Positions 1-9,375 of a stretch of 64,000 nt of DNA are shown piece after piece. Below the pieces are notes generated by a model. The model searched no databases. It saw only the letters and a list, made by a program, of their open reading frames with translations, and was not told where the DNA came from. The DNA is from Salinisphaera sp049568105 (GTDB lineage: Bacteria > Pseudomonadota > Gammaproteobacteria > Nevskiales > Salinisphaeraceae). The translations under genes and the position numbers were made by a program. Position 1 is the stretch's first letter, and each line of letters starts with the position of its first letter. The DNA lies in the NCBI RefSeq assembly GCF_049568105.1, contig NZ_CP145335.1, positions 744,001 to 808,000 on the forward strand, written 5' to 3'.

Positions 1-170
1 TGCCGGATCGGCATGAGCCCGATACCGGCGAACTGAATTATCCCTGGCTGTTTCGACAGTTCGAAGCCGCTGGCTACGACGGCTGGATCGGCTGCGAATA
101 CTTACCGCAGGCCGGTACCGAACAAGGGCTGGCCTGGTGGGATCGGCTCCGGGCTGGCGAACGGCGCTGA
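1..170 (+). CDS. hyi: Hydroxypyruvate isomerase, C-terminal fragment
   Basis: Partial gene cut by the left edge of the window; reading from base 3 it gives 55 codons to TGA at 168-170. The visible end contains DRHEPDTGELNYPWLF and then YDGWIGCEYLP, which match the C-terminal part of the hydroxypyruvate isomerase (Hyi/OtnI) TIM barrel, where this segment carries active-site residues. The family interconverts hydroxypyruvate and tartronate semialdehyde in the cytosol during glyoxylate or glycolate use. A tartronate-semialdehyde-reductase-like gene lies at 59579-60445, but 59 kb away, so no operon is implied. The start and upstream partners are outside the window. Confidence 0.85.
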   Translation, partial: PDRHEPDTGELNYPWLFRQFEAAGYDGWIGCEYLPQAGTEQGLAWWDRLRAGERR

Positions 171-194
171 ACTGAGCCGGCCCGACTGGCCACC

Positions 195-1430
195 CTAGCT
201 GGTTTCCGACTGCTTCGAATTGGCTTCGCAGATCTTTTCGTGCCGTTTCTTCTGGCGATAGCCGTAGGTCGCATGGCGAACCGTCTCGTCACTTTCAAGG
301 CTCGATCCGAGGGCGCCGGCGATCGTGGCCACCGAAGTGACCAGCCAGGCCAGAGCCGGATAACTGCCAAGTGTCGCAGGATGACCGAGGGTCGAGTTCA
401 GCAGATCGTCGGGCACGAACACCGCCACCGCCAGATAGAACATGACAAATAGCGTCGTGTAATAACAAATCACGCCAATGAACAGGGTGGCGAGGGTAGT
501 GATGTTGTACAGCCAGGTCAGTTCGAGATCATTACCACGCGGTTCCCACAGGTCGTGATCGAGCGTAATCCAGGCCATCATCGCCACGATCGAGCACAGC
601 ATTAAGGTGATGAAGCGCAGGGGGTCGTAGGCATCGCTGATGCGCCAGAGCGTGGGAAATATCAGGCCGTAGACGCCGGTCGCGAACGCCATCGCCACCA
701 CCCGTTTGAAGGCGGGCAGTATGGTCCACGGTCGATTGGCCATCACCATGCCGGACAGTAGCTGGCCATAGGCCTGCAGGCGTCGCACCGCGATGAAACG
801 CACATCCACCGAGCCCTGCTCGGGAGTCACGCGTTCGATCGGCGAGATATAGCCCATCAGGCGACGGTCGACCAGTTTCCGGGCATCGGTGTTCTGCATG
901 CCGTACTGGCGGTAATCGGCCCGGTTCTGCTCGACACGGCTCTGTTGGCGCTCGCGGGCCTGGTCCGAGCTGCCGTGGTGCATTTCGTTGGCCAGCTGCA
1001 GGATGGCCTCGCGAACCCGGCGGCGCATCGGCACCGTGCCCAGAGCAGGCAGTGAGAGCACTGCGGCACCGCGCTGGCCGCTGGCTTCGGCGACCGTGAT
1101 CTGATGATTGCGCAGCATGGGCAGGTCGGTAATACAGATCACATAGTGCCAGTGACGTTCGTTTTTGATCGTCTCGGCCTTGTCGATGATCTGCTCGGTA
1201 TCGTCCTCGGCGCCGATCATCGAATCGGTGATGGTATCGATCGACCATTCGCGGCGATCGTCGACGTAGTGGTGCAACAGGGCCGGCAGATCGTCGCGAA
1301 TTTTGTCGACCACCTGTTCGGGCATGTCTGGGGCCGGGATCAGGCCGACCGTGAGCGGCGCTGTGGTGCGGTTGTTCGATGAGCCGTTCGAGTTTTGGGA
1401 ACCGTCGGAGGCGTGCTGAATGTGCGGCAT
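195..1430 (-). CDS. Membrane protein of unknown function, soluble N-terminal half and about four TM segments
   Basis: 411 codons starting at ATG 1430. Residues about 1-220 are hydrophilic and contain a segment beginning VGLIPAPDMPEQ followed by DDRREWSI. Residues about 240-375 hold roughly four hydrophobic segments (around 242-260, 272-290, 303-340 and 350-372), and a basic tail follows. From memory, the N-terminal motif resembles a family in actinobacteria and some proteobacteria that is often mislabelled as a methylene-tetrahydrofolate dehydrogenase; I see no folate-enzyme motif and assign no function. It is convergent with the hyi fragment and is not in an obvious operon with the glycosyltransferase 164 bases upstream. 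It is probably an inner-membrane protein. Confidence 0.8.
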   Translation of the reverse strand: MPHIQHASDGSQNSNGSSNNRTTAPLTVGLIPAPDMPEQVVDKIRDDLPALLHHYVDDRREWSIDTITDSMIGAEDDTEQIIDKAETIKNERHWHYVICITDLPMLRNHQITVAEASGQRGAAVLSLPALGTVPMRRRVREAILQLANEMHHGSSDQARERQQSRVEQNRADYRQYGMQNTDARKLVDRRLMGYISPIERVTPEQGSVDVRFIAVRRLQAYGQLLSGMVMANRPWTILPAFKRVVAMAFATGVYGLIFPTLWRISDAYDPLRFITLMLCSIVAMMAWITLDHDLWEPRGNDLELTWLYNITTLATLFIGVICYYTTLFVMFYLAVAVFVPDDLLNSTLGHPATLGSYPALAWLVTSVATIAGALGSSLESDETVRHATYGYRQKKRHEKICEANSKQSETS

Positions 1431-1594
1431 GGGTTTTTCAGGTGATAAGCGACTGGTCGGCCCGAAGACAATGCTCGAACCTGCGGCGATGAAGACAGGG
1501 CATCATGCCGATCGCGAGCCAATGTGCAAGAGCCGAGGGGCCGCGGGGCTGATCGGGCACAATACGATCAAGGGCGGCTTATTCGGTGGCTACG

Positions 1595-2635
1595 TTAGCG
1601 ATGGGCAATCTGCGCATACAAGGCTTCATAGCCATCGACCATACGGTCGGCGGTAAAACGCGCTTCGAAGCTCCTCCGAACGCGTCGCGGATCGAGTTCG
1701 GTACAGCGGGCCAGCAGGGCCGGCGCTTCGTTCGGATCGTCGTATAGATAGCCGTTCACGCCGTGGCTGACGATTTCGGCTGCAGCGCCCCGGCGTGCGG
1801 CCAGTACCGGCGTACCACAGGCCAATGCCTCGATCATGACCAGGCCGAAAGGTTCGGGCCAATCGATCGGCATCAACAGTGCCTGGGCCGTGCCCAGTAG
1901 ATGCTGCTTGCCGGGCGTATCCACGGCCCCGATATGGCGCGCATCCGGGCCCAGTCGCGGAGCCACATGCTGGTCGAAGTAGCCGGGATTGCCGGGGTCG
2001 ATATCGCCGGCCAGACGAATGGTCAGCCCGGCTTCGCGCGCGATGTCGATTGCCCGGTCCGGTCCTTTTTGATCGGTCATACGGCCCAAAAACGCGACGC
2101 CGTCACGGGGCTGGTGGTCCAGGATCAGTTCATCGGTCTCAAGGCCATGGTGGACCACCCCCAGACAGCTGCGGCCGGGGAAGCGTTCGGCCTGGTCATG
2201 GGAGATCGCGTTGCAATGCAGATCGTCGAAATACCGCCAGAACAGCCCTCGGTCGAGCTCGTCGACCCGCCAGTGAAGGGTGGTGAGCAGTTTGTGCCGG
2301 CAGCGCCGCAGCGCCGGCGCATGGGCGAAATCGACATGGGCATGGATCACATCGAAAGCGTCGGCCCGGGCCGCGACCTGATCCAGGGTGATCGCCTCAA
2401 GGGCGCCGGGCACGCCCGGTGGGACCAGCTCGCGTTGTTGGTTGATGTGATACAGCGACGGTCCGGCGTGAATATGTTCGTCCACTTCCAGCGTCGAGTC
2501 CTCCGGGGCGAACAGAGTGACGTGGTGCCCGCGTGCCCGCAGTTCGCGAACCAGGGTCATGACGACGCGCTCGGTGCCGCCGGTCAGCGGTGGTGGCACG
2601 GGGTAAATCGGGGCACAGACCAGAGCGATGTTCAT
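1595..2635 (-). CDS. Glycosyltransferase family 4 (GT-B fold)
   Basis: 346 residues. The N-terminal domain starts MNIALVCAPIYP and has a glycine-rich loop GGTER near residues 19-23, as in GT4 enzymes. The C-terminal domain carries GRMTDQKG near residue 193 and the E-x7-E signature in EPFGLVMIE, followed by ALACGTPV and GVNGYLY. The family transfers a sugar from a nucleotide-sugar donor to an acceptor with retention of configuration; donor and acceptor cannot be read from sequence. Length is usual for a compact GT4. No polysaccharide or trehalose genes flank it, so it stands alone. No strong Shine-Dalgarno sequence is visible before the ATG, but the N-terminus fits the family. Confidence 0.88.
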   Translation of the reverse strand: MNIALVCAPIYPVPPPLTGGTERVVMTLVRELRARGHHVTLFAPEDSTLEVDEHIHAGPSLYHINQQRELVPPGVPGALEAITLDQVAARADAFDVIHAHVDFAHAPALRRCRHKLLTTLHWRVDELDRGLFWRYFDDLHCNAISHDQAERFPGRSCLGVVHHGLETDELILDHQPRDGVAFLGRMTDQKGPDRAIDIAREAGLTIRLAGDIDPGNPGYFDQHVAPRLGPDARHIGAVDTPGKQHLLGTAQALLMPIDWPEPFGLVMIEALACGTPVLAARRGAAAEIVSHGVNGYLYDDPNEAPALLARCTELDPRRVRRSFEARFTADRMVDGYEALYAQIAHR

Positions 2636-2964
2636 GTGATGAAGGTATCAACGGCTGGATCCGGCAGGCTCGCAACAAAAGCTGGGATGTCTGCTTGGAA
2701 TCGGCATGGGGCGGCGCGTCGCATCGGCGACGGGCGTAATAGCCGCTCAGTTCACCATGCCCGCCATGGCGGCGGAATATGTACAAGCCAGCAGCGGGTT
2801 AGGGGGAAGCCCTGCGTGATGAGGTTGGAACACGCGCTGCCCAGCCCTGGGGCGACGCCGACCGGCGTCGAGCCAGGGTGCAGAAAGCGCCGTCTCGAGC
2901 GGGTTTGCAAGACGGCCATCCAGGCCGGTCGGGCGAGCGTCACCCGGCCGGCGGGGTCGATGGA
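2636..2964. other. Gene-free spacer
   Basis: About 330 bases between the DUF1206 gene and the glycosyltransferase, both on the minus strand. I see no convincing reading frame, hairpin terminator or promoter in it. It has the same GC-rich character as the coding sequence around it. Confidence 0.5.
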
Positions 2965-3780
2965 TTACGGGTTGATGCGCCGATACACGGCGTTGACCCA
3001 GCAATAGAAGCCGTAGCAGACCAGACCGAGGGCGACCACGGCCAGTAGTATCTGTCCATAGCTCTGCTGGGCCAGCGTATTCAAGGCACCGCCAAGGCCA
3101 GTGGCTTTCTGCGGATCGGTCTGCACCGCAGCCAGCACCAGAAAGCCGCCCATGATCAGAAATACGACCCCACGGGCGCTCAGCCCCCAGCGGGCGATCC
3201 GGCGGGCCCAGATATGCTGGGTACGCCCCATCTGTGCGACTGCCCACTGTTTTTCGAACTTACATTTATAGGCCCGCATGAACTGCATGATGGCGACGAT
3301 GATGATAATGCCACCGATTGCCGCAACGACCCAGACACCGCCCTGATGCGACATCAGCCGAGCCGTCATGCTGTCTTTCGAGTGGCCACCCCCGCCACCG
3401 CCGCTGCCCATGAGCAGGCTGATGGTGTAGATCGCGAGCGAGCCATAAATCAGGCCGCTCACGAACAGGCCGATGCGCTTGAGAATGCCGCCGAAACCGC
3501 GGCCACGGTGTTCCGGGTCCTTGATCGCCTGCGTGAATCGCCAGACGACATAGCCGACCAACCCAATGGCGACCATGATCAGCAGAACCTGGCCGTAGGG
3601 CTGCTGGTTGAGCGTATTGACCGCACCCTTAGTGTTCGTTGTATGGCCACCGGCATGGAAAGCCGAAAGTGCCGAAAGAACGCCAACGATTACATAAACC
3701 AGGCCCTTGGCTGTATAACCGAGCCGCGCAAGCCATTCGATGCCTTTGCTGGGTGAGCCCTTCTGGGCGAGATCACTCAT
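2965..3780 (-). CDS. DUF1206 membrane protein
   Basis: 271 residues with six hydrophobic segments arranged as three two-helix repeats. Each repeat opens with an aromatic/basic signature: WLARLGYTAKGLVY near residue 17, IGLFVSGLIYG near 107 and ARWGLSARGVVF near 198. This triple repeat is the hallmark of DUF1206, an inner-membrane family of unknown function. A glycine-rich loop (about seven Gly) lies near residue 130. The gene follows an AT-richer upstream region (about 3780-3860) that may hold its promoter. No partner genes are adjacent. Family assignment is firm; function is unknown. Confidence 0.88.
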   Translation of the reverse strand: MSDLAQKGSPSKGIEWLARLGYTAKGLVYVIVGVLSALSAFHAGGHTTNTKGAVNTLNQQPYGQVLLIMVAIGLVGYVVWRFTQAIKDPEHRGRGFGGILKRIGLFVSGLIYGSLAIYTISLLMGSGGGGGGHSKDSMTARLMSHQGGVWVVAAIGGIIIIVAIMQFMRAYKCKFEKQWAVAQMGRTQHIWARRIARWGLSARGVVFLIMGGFLVLAAVQTDPQKATGLGGALNTLAQQSYGQILLAVVALGLVCYGFYCWVNAVYRRINP

Positions 3781-4980
3781 AGAGTATCCGTATTTTTACT
3801 TAATTTAAGTGAGCCAGCAGCCTTTTTTCGGGCTACATATCGCGTATTTAAAGACACCATGGACCGGTTCGGTCTCGATGTAAAAGAAAAAATTAAAATA
3901 AAACAGATCGAAAGACATCTATGGTGTGCTGCTAGCGCCGAAGTAGTATTCGAATGCGTGGCGTCAGGGGCTGTGATTCGATTGCTGGCCGCAGCGGGGG
4001 ATACGAACAGAGCCTGGACAATGGGTCGCCCGGCCTGCTTCGCGCGCGATCGGGCCGACCTGCAAGCCGAGCGATCATCCGCAGCAAGCGGCGAAGCTAG
4101 CGGCCCGTCCGAGCCCAGCCAAGGTGAGTGTGCTGCCCAAGGGGCTAGCCGGTATCGCGCTGGTATCGAAGCCTGGCGAGTTCGTGTGCCGATCCAGGCC
4201 GCGCCCTATGTCATGGCCACATGTTTCATTCGTCCTGAAAACGACGATGATCCGTTTGCAGAATACAGCGCATGCCGATCGAGATCGTGATGCTCCGATG
4301 GCGCTGTTCGTCAACAAAGGGCGGGCATAGCCGCCGCCCCTGTCGATCCGGGGCTCGATGACCGCCATCCAAGGCAATCGACAGTCGACGAGCACGATGC
4401 TTCTCGGGATGAGCATCGTATCGAAAACAGCAAGTCGTTCGTGATCCGTACATCTTTAGGGCAGAAATTTTTTTATGTTGGGCTTTAAAATGACAAATAT
4501 ACCAATGGCGATATTTTTTTTATTTATCATCTGAGCTTTTCGTTTTAGGCTGCCTGATCGCGAAGGGCGGCGTACACGGCCTGCAGCTGGTCCAACGCTC
4601 CCGAGAACCCGTAGCCAGTCGCGGGCAGAGCGCCAAGGCGAGGAATAACCACGGTGTGGGTGCAAACGAGCGGCGTGGCCACAGGGGCAGTATGGTTGGG
4701 AAAGTCTGAGCACTCGCGCGGGTCGAAGACCCGGCCCAGCCGGGCTTGGGTCGGATCTGAGTCGGCCTGGCATGGCTATAAAGACAGCTGGAACAGGCGA
4801 AAGCGCCGCTCGTTACTCCCGTGCCAGGATAGCCGGCGACTTAGGGCTTGCCCCGGTAGGCTTTAAGCTGGGCCCGGCCGGTCTGAAAAGGGCGGGCATG
4901 GGGCCGGCACCCAGAGGCGTATCGAAAGCCGCCGGGCCTGGCGATTGGCAAGGTCCGGCGGCGGGCGAAAACGTACCCGT
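3781..4980. other. Long spacer with an AT-rich island
   Basis: 1.2 kb without a gene I can support. Bases 3781-3910 are AT-richer and lie just upstream of the DUF1206 gene, so they probably hold its promoter. Bases about 4441-4540 form a sharp AT-rich island with runs of T, quite unlike the flanking sequence. On the minus strand, 4545-4775 is open in one frame and ends in TAA, with protein-like composition at its 3' end but no good start; it may be the remnant of a gene. Other frames here look like chance openings. Confidence 0.4.
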
Positions 4981-6123
4981 TTAAGCGGGCGTTGGTGCGT
5001 TCGAATCGATCAGGTGGTCGTCTTTGAGGGCCTGCCAGAATTCGGCTGGCACGGCGGCCGTCATCGATTGTTGGTTCTGGCGTGCCTGCAGGGCATTGCG
5101 GGCGCCGGGGATGGTGGCGGCTGCAACGTCGGGAGCTGTTGTGAACTGCAGGGCGGCCGTACGCAGATCGGTGCCGTGCTGGATCGCCAGATCGCTCATG
5201 CGCTGGCGTTTTTCGATATAGCCCTCGGGTATGCCATTGCTATACAGCCAGCGATCGACCCCGGCCAAGAATCCGGCGCCGAGCGGTGCGCCGACGATCA
5301 CCGAGACATCGTTGGCCCGGCATTTCGGAAACAACCGATTCAGGGCATCACTGTGTTCCATTAGATTGTATTTCGTGGCCTGCAGCATGACATCTGGATC
5401 GGCTGTCTCGAGTGCGGCCAAGCAGGTCTCGATGTTGTTCACGCCCATGCCCCAACCGCCGATGATGCCTTCTTCGCGCATCCGGGTGAGTTCGGGCATT
5501 GCGCCCTCGCGGGCGATCTCGAGATGTTTTTTCCAATCCTTGCCCAGCATGCCCGGGGTCAGATCGTGGATCGTGACCAGGTCGATCTTGGGCAGGCCCA
5601 GGCGTTGCAGACTGTCCTCAACCGAGCGGCGGGTGCCGGCAGCCGTGAAATCGAAGTGGTAGCTGAAATTCAGATTGCCTTTCCAGATGCCTTGGTCGGT
5701 TCCCGAGGCATCGGGCTTGAGCAGGCGGCCGGTTTTGGTCGACAACACATAGTCCTGCGGATTCTTGTCGTCCAGGAAATGGCCGAGCCGACGTTCCGAC
5801 AGGCCGAAACCATAGAACGGCGCGGTATCGAAGTAGCGCACGCCGCTGGCCCAGCTGGCTGCCAGCATGGCTTCGGCTTCGTCGTCCGGTGTGACCATGA
5901 ACATATTGCCGAGCTGGGTGCCACCGACGCCGTATTTATGTTCGGGCGGAAACAGCTTCGAGGCCAATGGCGGGTGGTCGGGCAGCTCGGCTGGCAGGCC
6001 GTGGTCTGAGTGGTCGGGCGCGCTGCCCGCTGTCTGATTCTGGGTCTTGGCCAGAGCGCTCGGGGTCACCGCGGCGGCGGCCGTAGCGATCGCTCCGCTG
6101 AGGATCTGTCGGCGGGTTGCCAT
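4981..6123 (-). CDS. Aldo/keto reductase with a twin-arginine signal
   Basis: 380 residues. The N-terminus (RR at 4-5, hydrophobic stretch 8-24 ending in ALA) looks like a Tat signal peptide. The body is an aldo/keto reductase of the aldose-dehydrogenase/pyridoxal-dehydrogenase branch: Asp99 and Tyr104 in FDTAPFYG, Lys130 in STKTGR and His186 in TIHDL form the catalytic tetrad. GWGMGVNN and a C-terminal cofactor-binding region also fit. Family members oxidise sugars or reduce carbonyls with NAD(P). Export would be unusual, because AKRs normally use cytosolic NADPH; Tat export of a folded, cofactor-loaded enzyme is one explanation. The substrate is unknown. The next gene on the same strand ends 126 bases upstream of its start. 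Confidence 0.87.
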   Translation of the reverse strand: MATRRQILSGAIATAAAAVTPSALAKTQNQTAGSAPDHSDHGLPAELPDHPPLASKLFPPEHKYGVGGTQLGNMFMVTPDDEAEAMLAASWASGVRYFDTAPFYGFGLSERRLGHFLDDKNPQDYVLSTKTGRLLKPDASGTDQGIWKGNLNFSYHFDFTAAGTRRSVEDSLQRLGLPKIDLVTIHDLTPGMLGKDWKKHLEIAREGAMPELTRMREEGIIGGWGMGVNNIETCLAALETADPDVMLQATKYNLMEHSDALNRLFPKCRANDVSVIVGAPLGAGFLAGVDRWLYSNGIPEGYIEKRQRMSDLAIQHGTDLRTAALQFTTAPDVAAATIPGARNALQARQNQQSMTAAVPAEFWQALKDDHLIDSNAPTPA

Positions 6124-6249
6124 AGAGGCTTTCTCCTACAAAAGTCTGAGCCGAAAGGTGACATAGCAGGGGCGGTCGGGCCAGGGCAGTTTGGCTGTCG
6201 CGCTCGCGAAGCCGGCTCGCTTTACGAAACGCGCAGACCGGGCCGGCGC

Positions 6250-8508
6250 TCAGGCGGGCGTCTGCGCAGGTGCATGCAGGGAAAAGCGCCGGGTCTCGGG
6301 CGGCAGGCATTCGCGATCGGTACAGGGTTGCAGGATCAGCTCGACGATCAGCGGCGCGAGGGCCGGCCAAGGGTAGGCAAGAGCCAGCTCGATCCGGCCG
6401 GACAGCGGCCGATCGCTCGGCACATCGACCACCTCGGCTAAGGCCGGTTCTGCACCGATGATGTGCAAGCGTGTGGCATCGCTGGCCTCGCCGATCGGCT
6501 GAATATGCCAGCCGTCGCGAATCGACAGCGCCACTACGACCTGGCCCGAGCCGGCCGGCTGGGCCCGGTAGCCGACCTCGGCCCGAATGGCGCCGTCGCC
6601 GAAGTATTGCAGCGGGCCGGCCGGGCCGCTGCGACGATGCATCAGCCCTTGCAGGAAGGCCGGCCCGGCCAGCGGCAGGCGTGCGATATGGCCGGAAAAG
6701 GACGTGATCTGGGCGTCGGCCAGCGCGAGGATATCGGCGTCGCCGGTACGTTCGTGGAGTGCGAGCAGTACCGAGGGCATCAGCGAATTGCCGCTGATCG
6801 TGGCGTTGTCCATGAGGCTTTTACTGCGCAGTGGCTGGGGCTCGTCGGTCTGAGGCGGTCCGAAAAAGCCGCCGGTCTGGCTATCCCAGTGGTAGGCCCG
6901 AGCTTCGGCCAGCAGGGTACGGGCACGATCCAGCCATGCACTGTCTTCGGTGGCATCGTAGAGCGCGATTAGCCCGTCGAGCAGATGGGCATAGTCTTCG
7001 AGCTGGGCAGCGACCGAGGCCTGGCCATACAGGCTGGTACGCCATAGCCGGCCGGCTGTTTTGTCGTGATGGACGCGCCAGATGTAGTCGGCTGCGCGGG
7101 CCGCTGCCTCGCGGTAATCAGTGCGTTCTAGTATCCGGCCCGCTCGGGCCAGAGCTGCCACGAGCATGCCATTCCACTCGGTAATGTATTTGTCGTCGCG
7201 CAGTGGCTTCGGGCGTTGCTCGCGAATCTGATAGAGCCGGTGTTGGATCGTGGCCCGGCGGGCTTCGAAATCGGCAGCCGAAAGGCCGAGTTTGCGTGCG
7301 GCCTCGGTCAGTGGCTGGGGCCGATGCAGGATGTTGGCCCCTTCGAAATTGCCGCCGCGGGTCGCGCCGAACACGGTTTCGCAGAAGGCCAGTTCGTCGG
7401 TATCCAGCGCGTCGGCCAGTTCGTTGTGGCGCCAGAAGAAGTAGCGACCTTCCTCGCCTTCGCTGTCGGCGTCGGTTGCAGAATAGAAGCCGCCGTCCGG
7501 CGCCTGCATTTCACGCAACACATAGTCTAGAGTGGCTTCGGCGGTGCAGCGATAGGCGGGTTCGTTGGAGACTCGCCAGGCCGCGAGGTAGACGTCGGCG
7601 AGCTGGGCCTGGTTGTAGAGCATCTTCTCAAAATGCGGCACCTGCCAGCCGGCATCGGTGGCATAACGATGAAAGCCGCCGCCGATCTGGTCGTAGAAGC
7701 CACCGGCGAGCATGGCATCCAGTGCCCGACTCAGGGTCGCCCAGGCGGGCTGCTCGGCAAGCGGGCGTGGATCACGAGCGATACAGTCGATGAGCAGGCA
7801 GAGGTTGGGCTCCTGCGGAAACTTGGGCGCTGTACCGAAGCCGCCGTGGGTGCTGTCCTCGTTGTCGATCAGCGCCTGGAGGACACGATCGATCAGGTCG
7901 TCCGGCAGATCGGCCTCGGCGGCGGGCGCCAGCTGGCGGTGGATGCCCTGATCGAGCTGTTCGGCATCGGTATGCAGCCGCCCGGGCTGGTTCTGCCAGG
8001 CCTGGCGTGCCTGGTCGAGCAGTCCCAGAAACTGGGCTTTCGGAAAATAGGTGCCGCCGAAGAACGGCCGCCCGTCAGGCAGCAGCAGGCTAGACATCGG
8101 CCAGCCGCCGCGCCCGGTCACGATCTGGACCCCGGCCATATAGTATTCATCGAGATCGGGGCGTTGTTCGCGATCGACCTTGATCGAGATAAAGTGCCGA
8201 TTGAGAAAATCAGCCACATCTTCGTCATCGAAACTTTCTTCTTCCATGACGTGGCACCAATGGCAGGTGCTGTAGCCGATCGACAGAAAGACCGGCTTAT
8301 GCTCGGCCTTGGCTTTATCGAAGGCTGTGCGACCCCAGGGATACCAAGCGACCGGGTTGTGCGCGTGCTGAAGCAGATAGGGCGAGTCTTCGCCAATCAA
8401 ATGATTGACGTAGCGTGGTTCGCCTGTGGTATCGACGAAGCGGGTGCGCACCGTGTATTCGTCTTGTCGGCGTTCGCGAATGGCACGTAGTTCGGCAGCA
8501 CTGGCCAT
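6250..8508 (-). CDS. Thioredoxin-domain/glycosidase-fold protein, YyaL/SSP411 (DUF255) family
   Basis: 752 residues from the ATG at 8508, preferred over a longer in-frame start at 8604 because GGGAGA lies just upstream of it. Residues about 35-150 form the DUF255 thioredoxin-like domain: NHLIGEDSPYLLQHAHNPVAW is followed by the CHWC motif (Cys82, Cys85) and WPMSSLLLPDGRPFF. The rest is an (alpha/alpha)6 helical barrel related to cellobiose-epimerase/GlcNAc-epimerase folds (GGFYDQIGGGFHRY, SLMDNATISGNS). The biochemical role of the bacterial family is not settled. Length is a little above the common 650-700 because of the C-terminal extension. It lies between two other minus-strand genes. Confidence 0.9.
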   Translation of the reverse strand: MASAAELRAIRERRQDEYTVRTRFVDTTGEPRYVNHLIGEDSPYLLQHAHNPVAWYPWGRTAFDKAKAEHKPVFLSIGYSTCHWCHVMEEESFDDEDVADFLNRHFISIKVDREQRPDLDEYYMAGVQIVTGRGGWPMSSLLLPDGRPFFGGTYFPKAQFLGLLDQARQAWQNQPGRLHTDAEQLDQGIHRQLAPAAEADLPDDLIDRVLQALIDNEDSTHGGFGTAPKFPQEPNLCLLIDCIARDPRPLAEQPAWATLSRALDAMLAGGFYDQIGGGFHRYATDAGWQVPHFEKMLYNQAQLADVYLAAWRVSNEPAYRCTAEATLDYVLREMQAPDGGFYSATDADSEGEEGRYFFWRHNELADALDTDELAFCETVFGATRGGNFEGANILHRPQPLTEAARKLGLSAADFEARRATIQHRLYQIREQRPKPLRDDKYITEWNGMLVAALARAGRILERTDYREAAARAADYIWRVHHDKTAGRLWRTSLYGQASVAAQLEDYAHLLDGLIALYDATEDSAWLDRARTLLAEARAYHWDSQTGGFFGPPQTDEPQPLRSKSLMDNATISGNSLMPSVLLALHERTGDADILALADAQITSFSGHIARLPLAGPAFLQGLMHRRSGPAGPLQYFGDGAIRAEVGYRAQPAGSGQVVVALSIRDGWHIQPIGEASDATRLHIIGAEPALAEVVDVPSDRPLSGRIELALAYPWPALAPLIVELILQPCTDRECLPPETRRFSLHAPAQTPA

Positions 8509-8610
8509 GAGGGTCTCCCGGGTGCCGGCCATTAAAGCCGGCTGGACTGAACTGTTACCCATGACGCTGCCATCGGCTGCGGCAATCTCAATAGCAGGCG
8601 GCAATAGGCG

Positions 8611-9375
8611 CTAGCCGAAAGCGTTGGCTAGATCCAGATACTCGCTGTTCTGCTGGCGAATCGTTGTGCCCTGTTCGAGCAGCTGTTCGGAAACATCCTG
8701 AAAATGCGGACGTTGAGCCATGGCATCGAGCCAACGGCTCACCCGGGGATAGCGGTCGAAGCGATAGCCGACCGCGACGATCTGGTACAGCTCACAGCTC
8801 AGGCTCAGATCGGCCAGTGTCGGGTGCGGGCCACTCGCCAGAGTCGGCGCATGGGTCGTGTTGTCCGGCTGGCGTTCGAAGTGTCGTTCGAGAACGGCCA
8901 GGCTGGTGTTTAAGCCTTGCTGCAATGGCCGAAGCGCGGTCTGTCGGATCTCGCGTTTGAGCATCGGCAGGGTGAGGTGGAGATTCATGATGTCGTGGAA
9001 CATGTCATAGCGGCGAATGTGGCCGTGATGCCAGGCCAGCCACTGGTCGATCTGGCCGCTGCGGCCACGGTCGGTGTCGCCGGGATACCAGCGATGGGCG
9101 GTTTCGATGTCTTCTGCCGTACGACAGATATAGCGCAGGATCGCATGGCTTTCGCCGAGAACTGGGCTGTCTGTTGCCTGTTCGGTCTCGGCGGACATAG
9201 CCAGTGCCGGGATGGTTTCGAACGGGTTGATGCGTTCGGCGAACCAGGTCTCGTGTGTCTGGCCATGGGCGAAATCGATCTCTTGCCAGTGATAGGGCAT
9301 GCCGATTTCGCGCAACAGAATTTCCACTGCGCGACAGGGCTGTGACAGACGATGGCCGTACAGGATTGCGGACAT
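8611..9375 (-). CDS. Glutathione S-transferase family protein
   Basis: 254 residues from ATG 9375. The reading frame extends upstream to 9606, but the first 77 codons do not fit the family, whereas MSAILYGHRLSQPCRAVEILL is a typical GST N-terminus with the catalytic Ser/Cys region near residues 11-13. NPFETIPAL and GESHAILRYI mark the glutathione-binding thioredoxin fold; the all-helical C-terminal domain begins near residue 110 and contains TLADLSL, the conserved helix-capping motif. It resembles theta-class GSTs. It should conjugate or use glutathione in the cytosol; the substrate is unknown. It sits about 100 bases upstream of the YyaL-like gene on the same strand. Confidence 0.87.
   Translation of the reverse strand: MSAILYGHRLSQPCRAVEILLREIGMPYHWQEIDFAHGQTHETWFAERINPFETIPALAMSAETEQATDSPVLGESHAILRYICRTAEDIETAHRWYPGDTDRGRSGQIDQWLAWHHGHIRRYDMFHDIMNLHLTLPMLKREIRQTALRPLQQGLNTSLAVLERHFERQPDNTTHAPTLASGPHPTLADLSLSCELYQIVAVGYRFDRYPRVSRWLDAMAQRPHFQDVSEQLLEQGTTIRQQNSEYLDLANAFG

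Noticed and set aside
1901..3007. A 368-codon plus-strand frame opposite the glycosyltransferase
   Set aside because: It is antisense to an intact GT4 gene and continues into a spacer with no domain features.
3859..4290. A 143-codon plus-strand frame upstream of the DUF1206 gene
   Set aside because: It has no ribosome-binding site, no domain and crosses the presumed DUF1206 promoter region.
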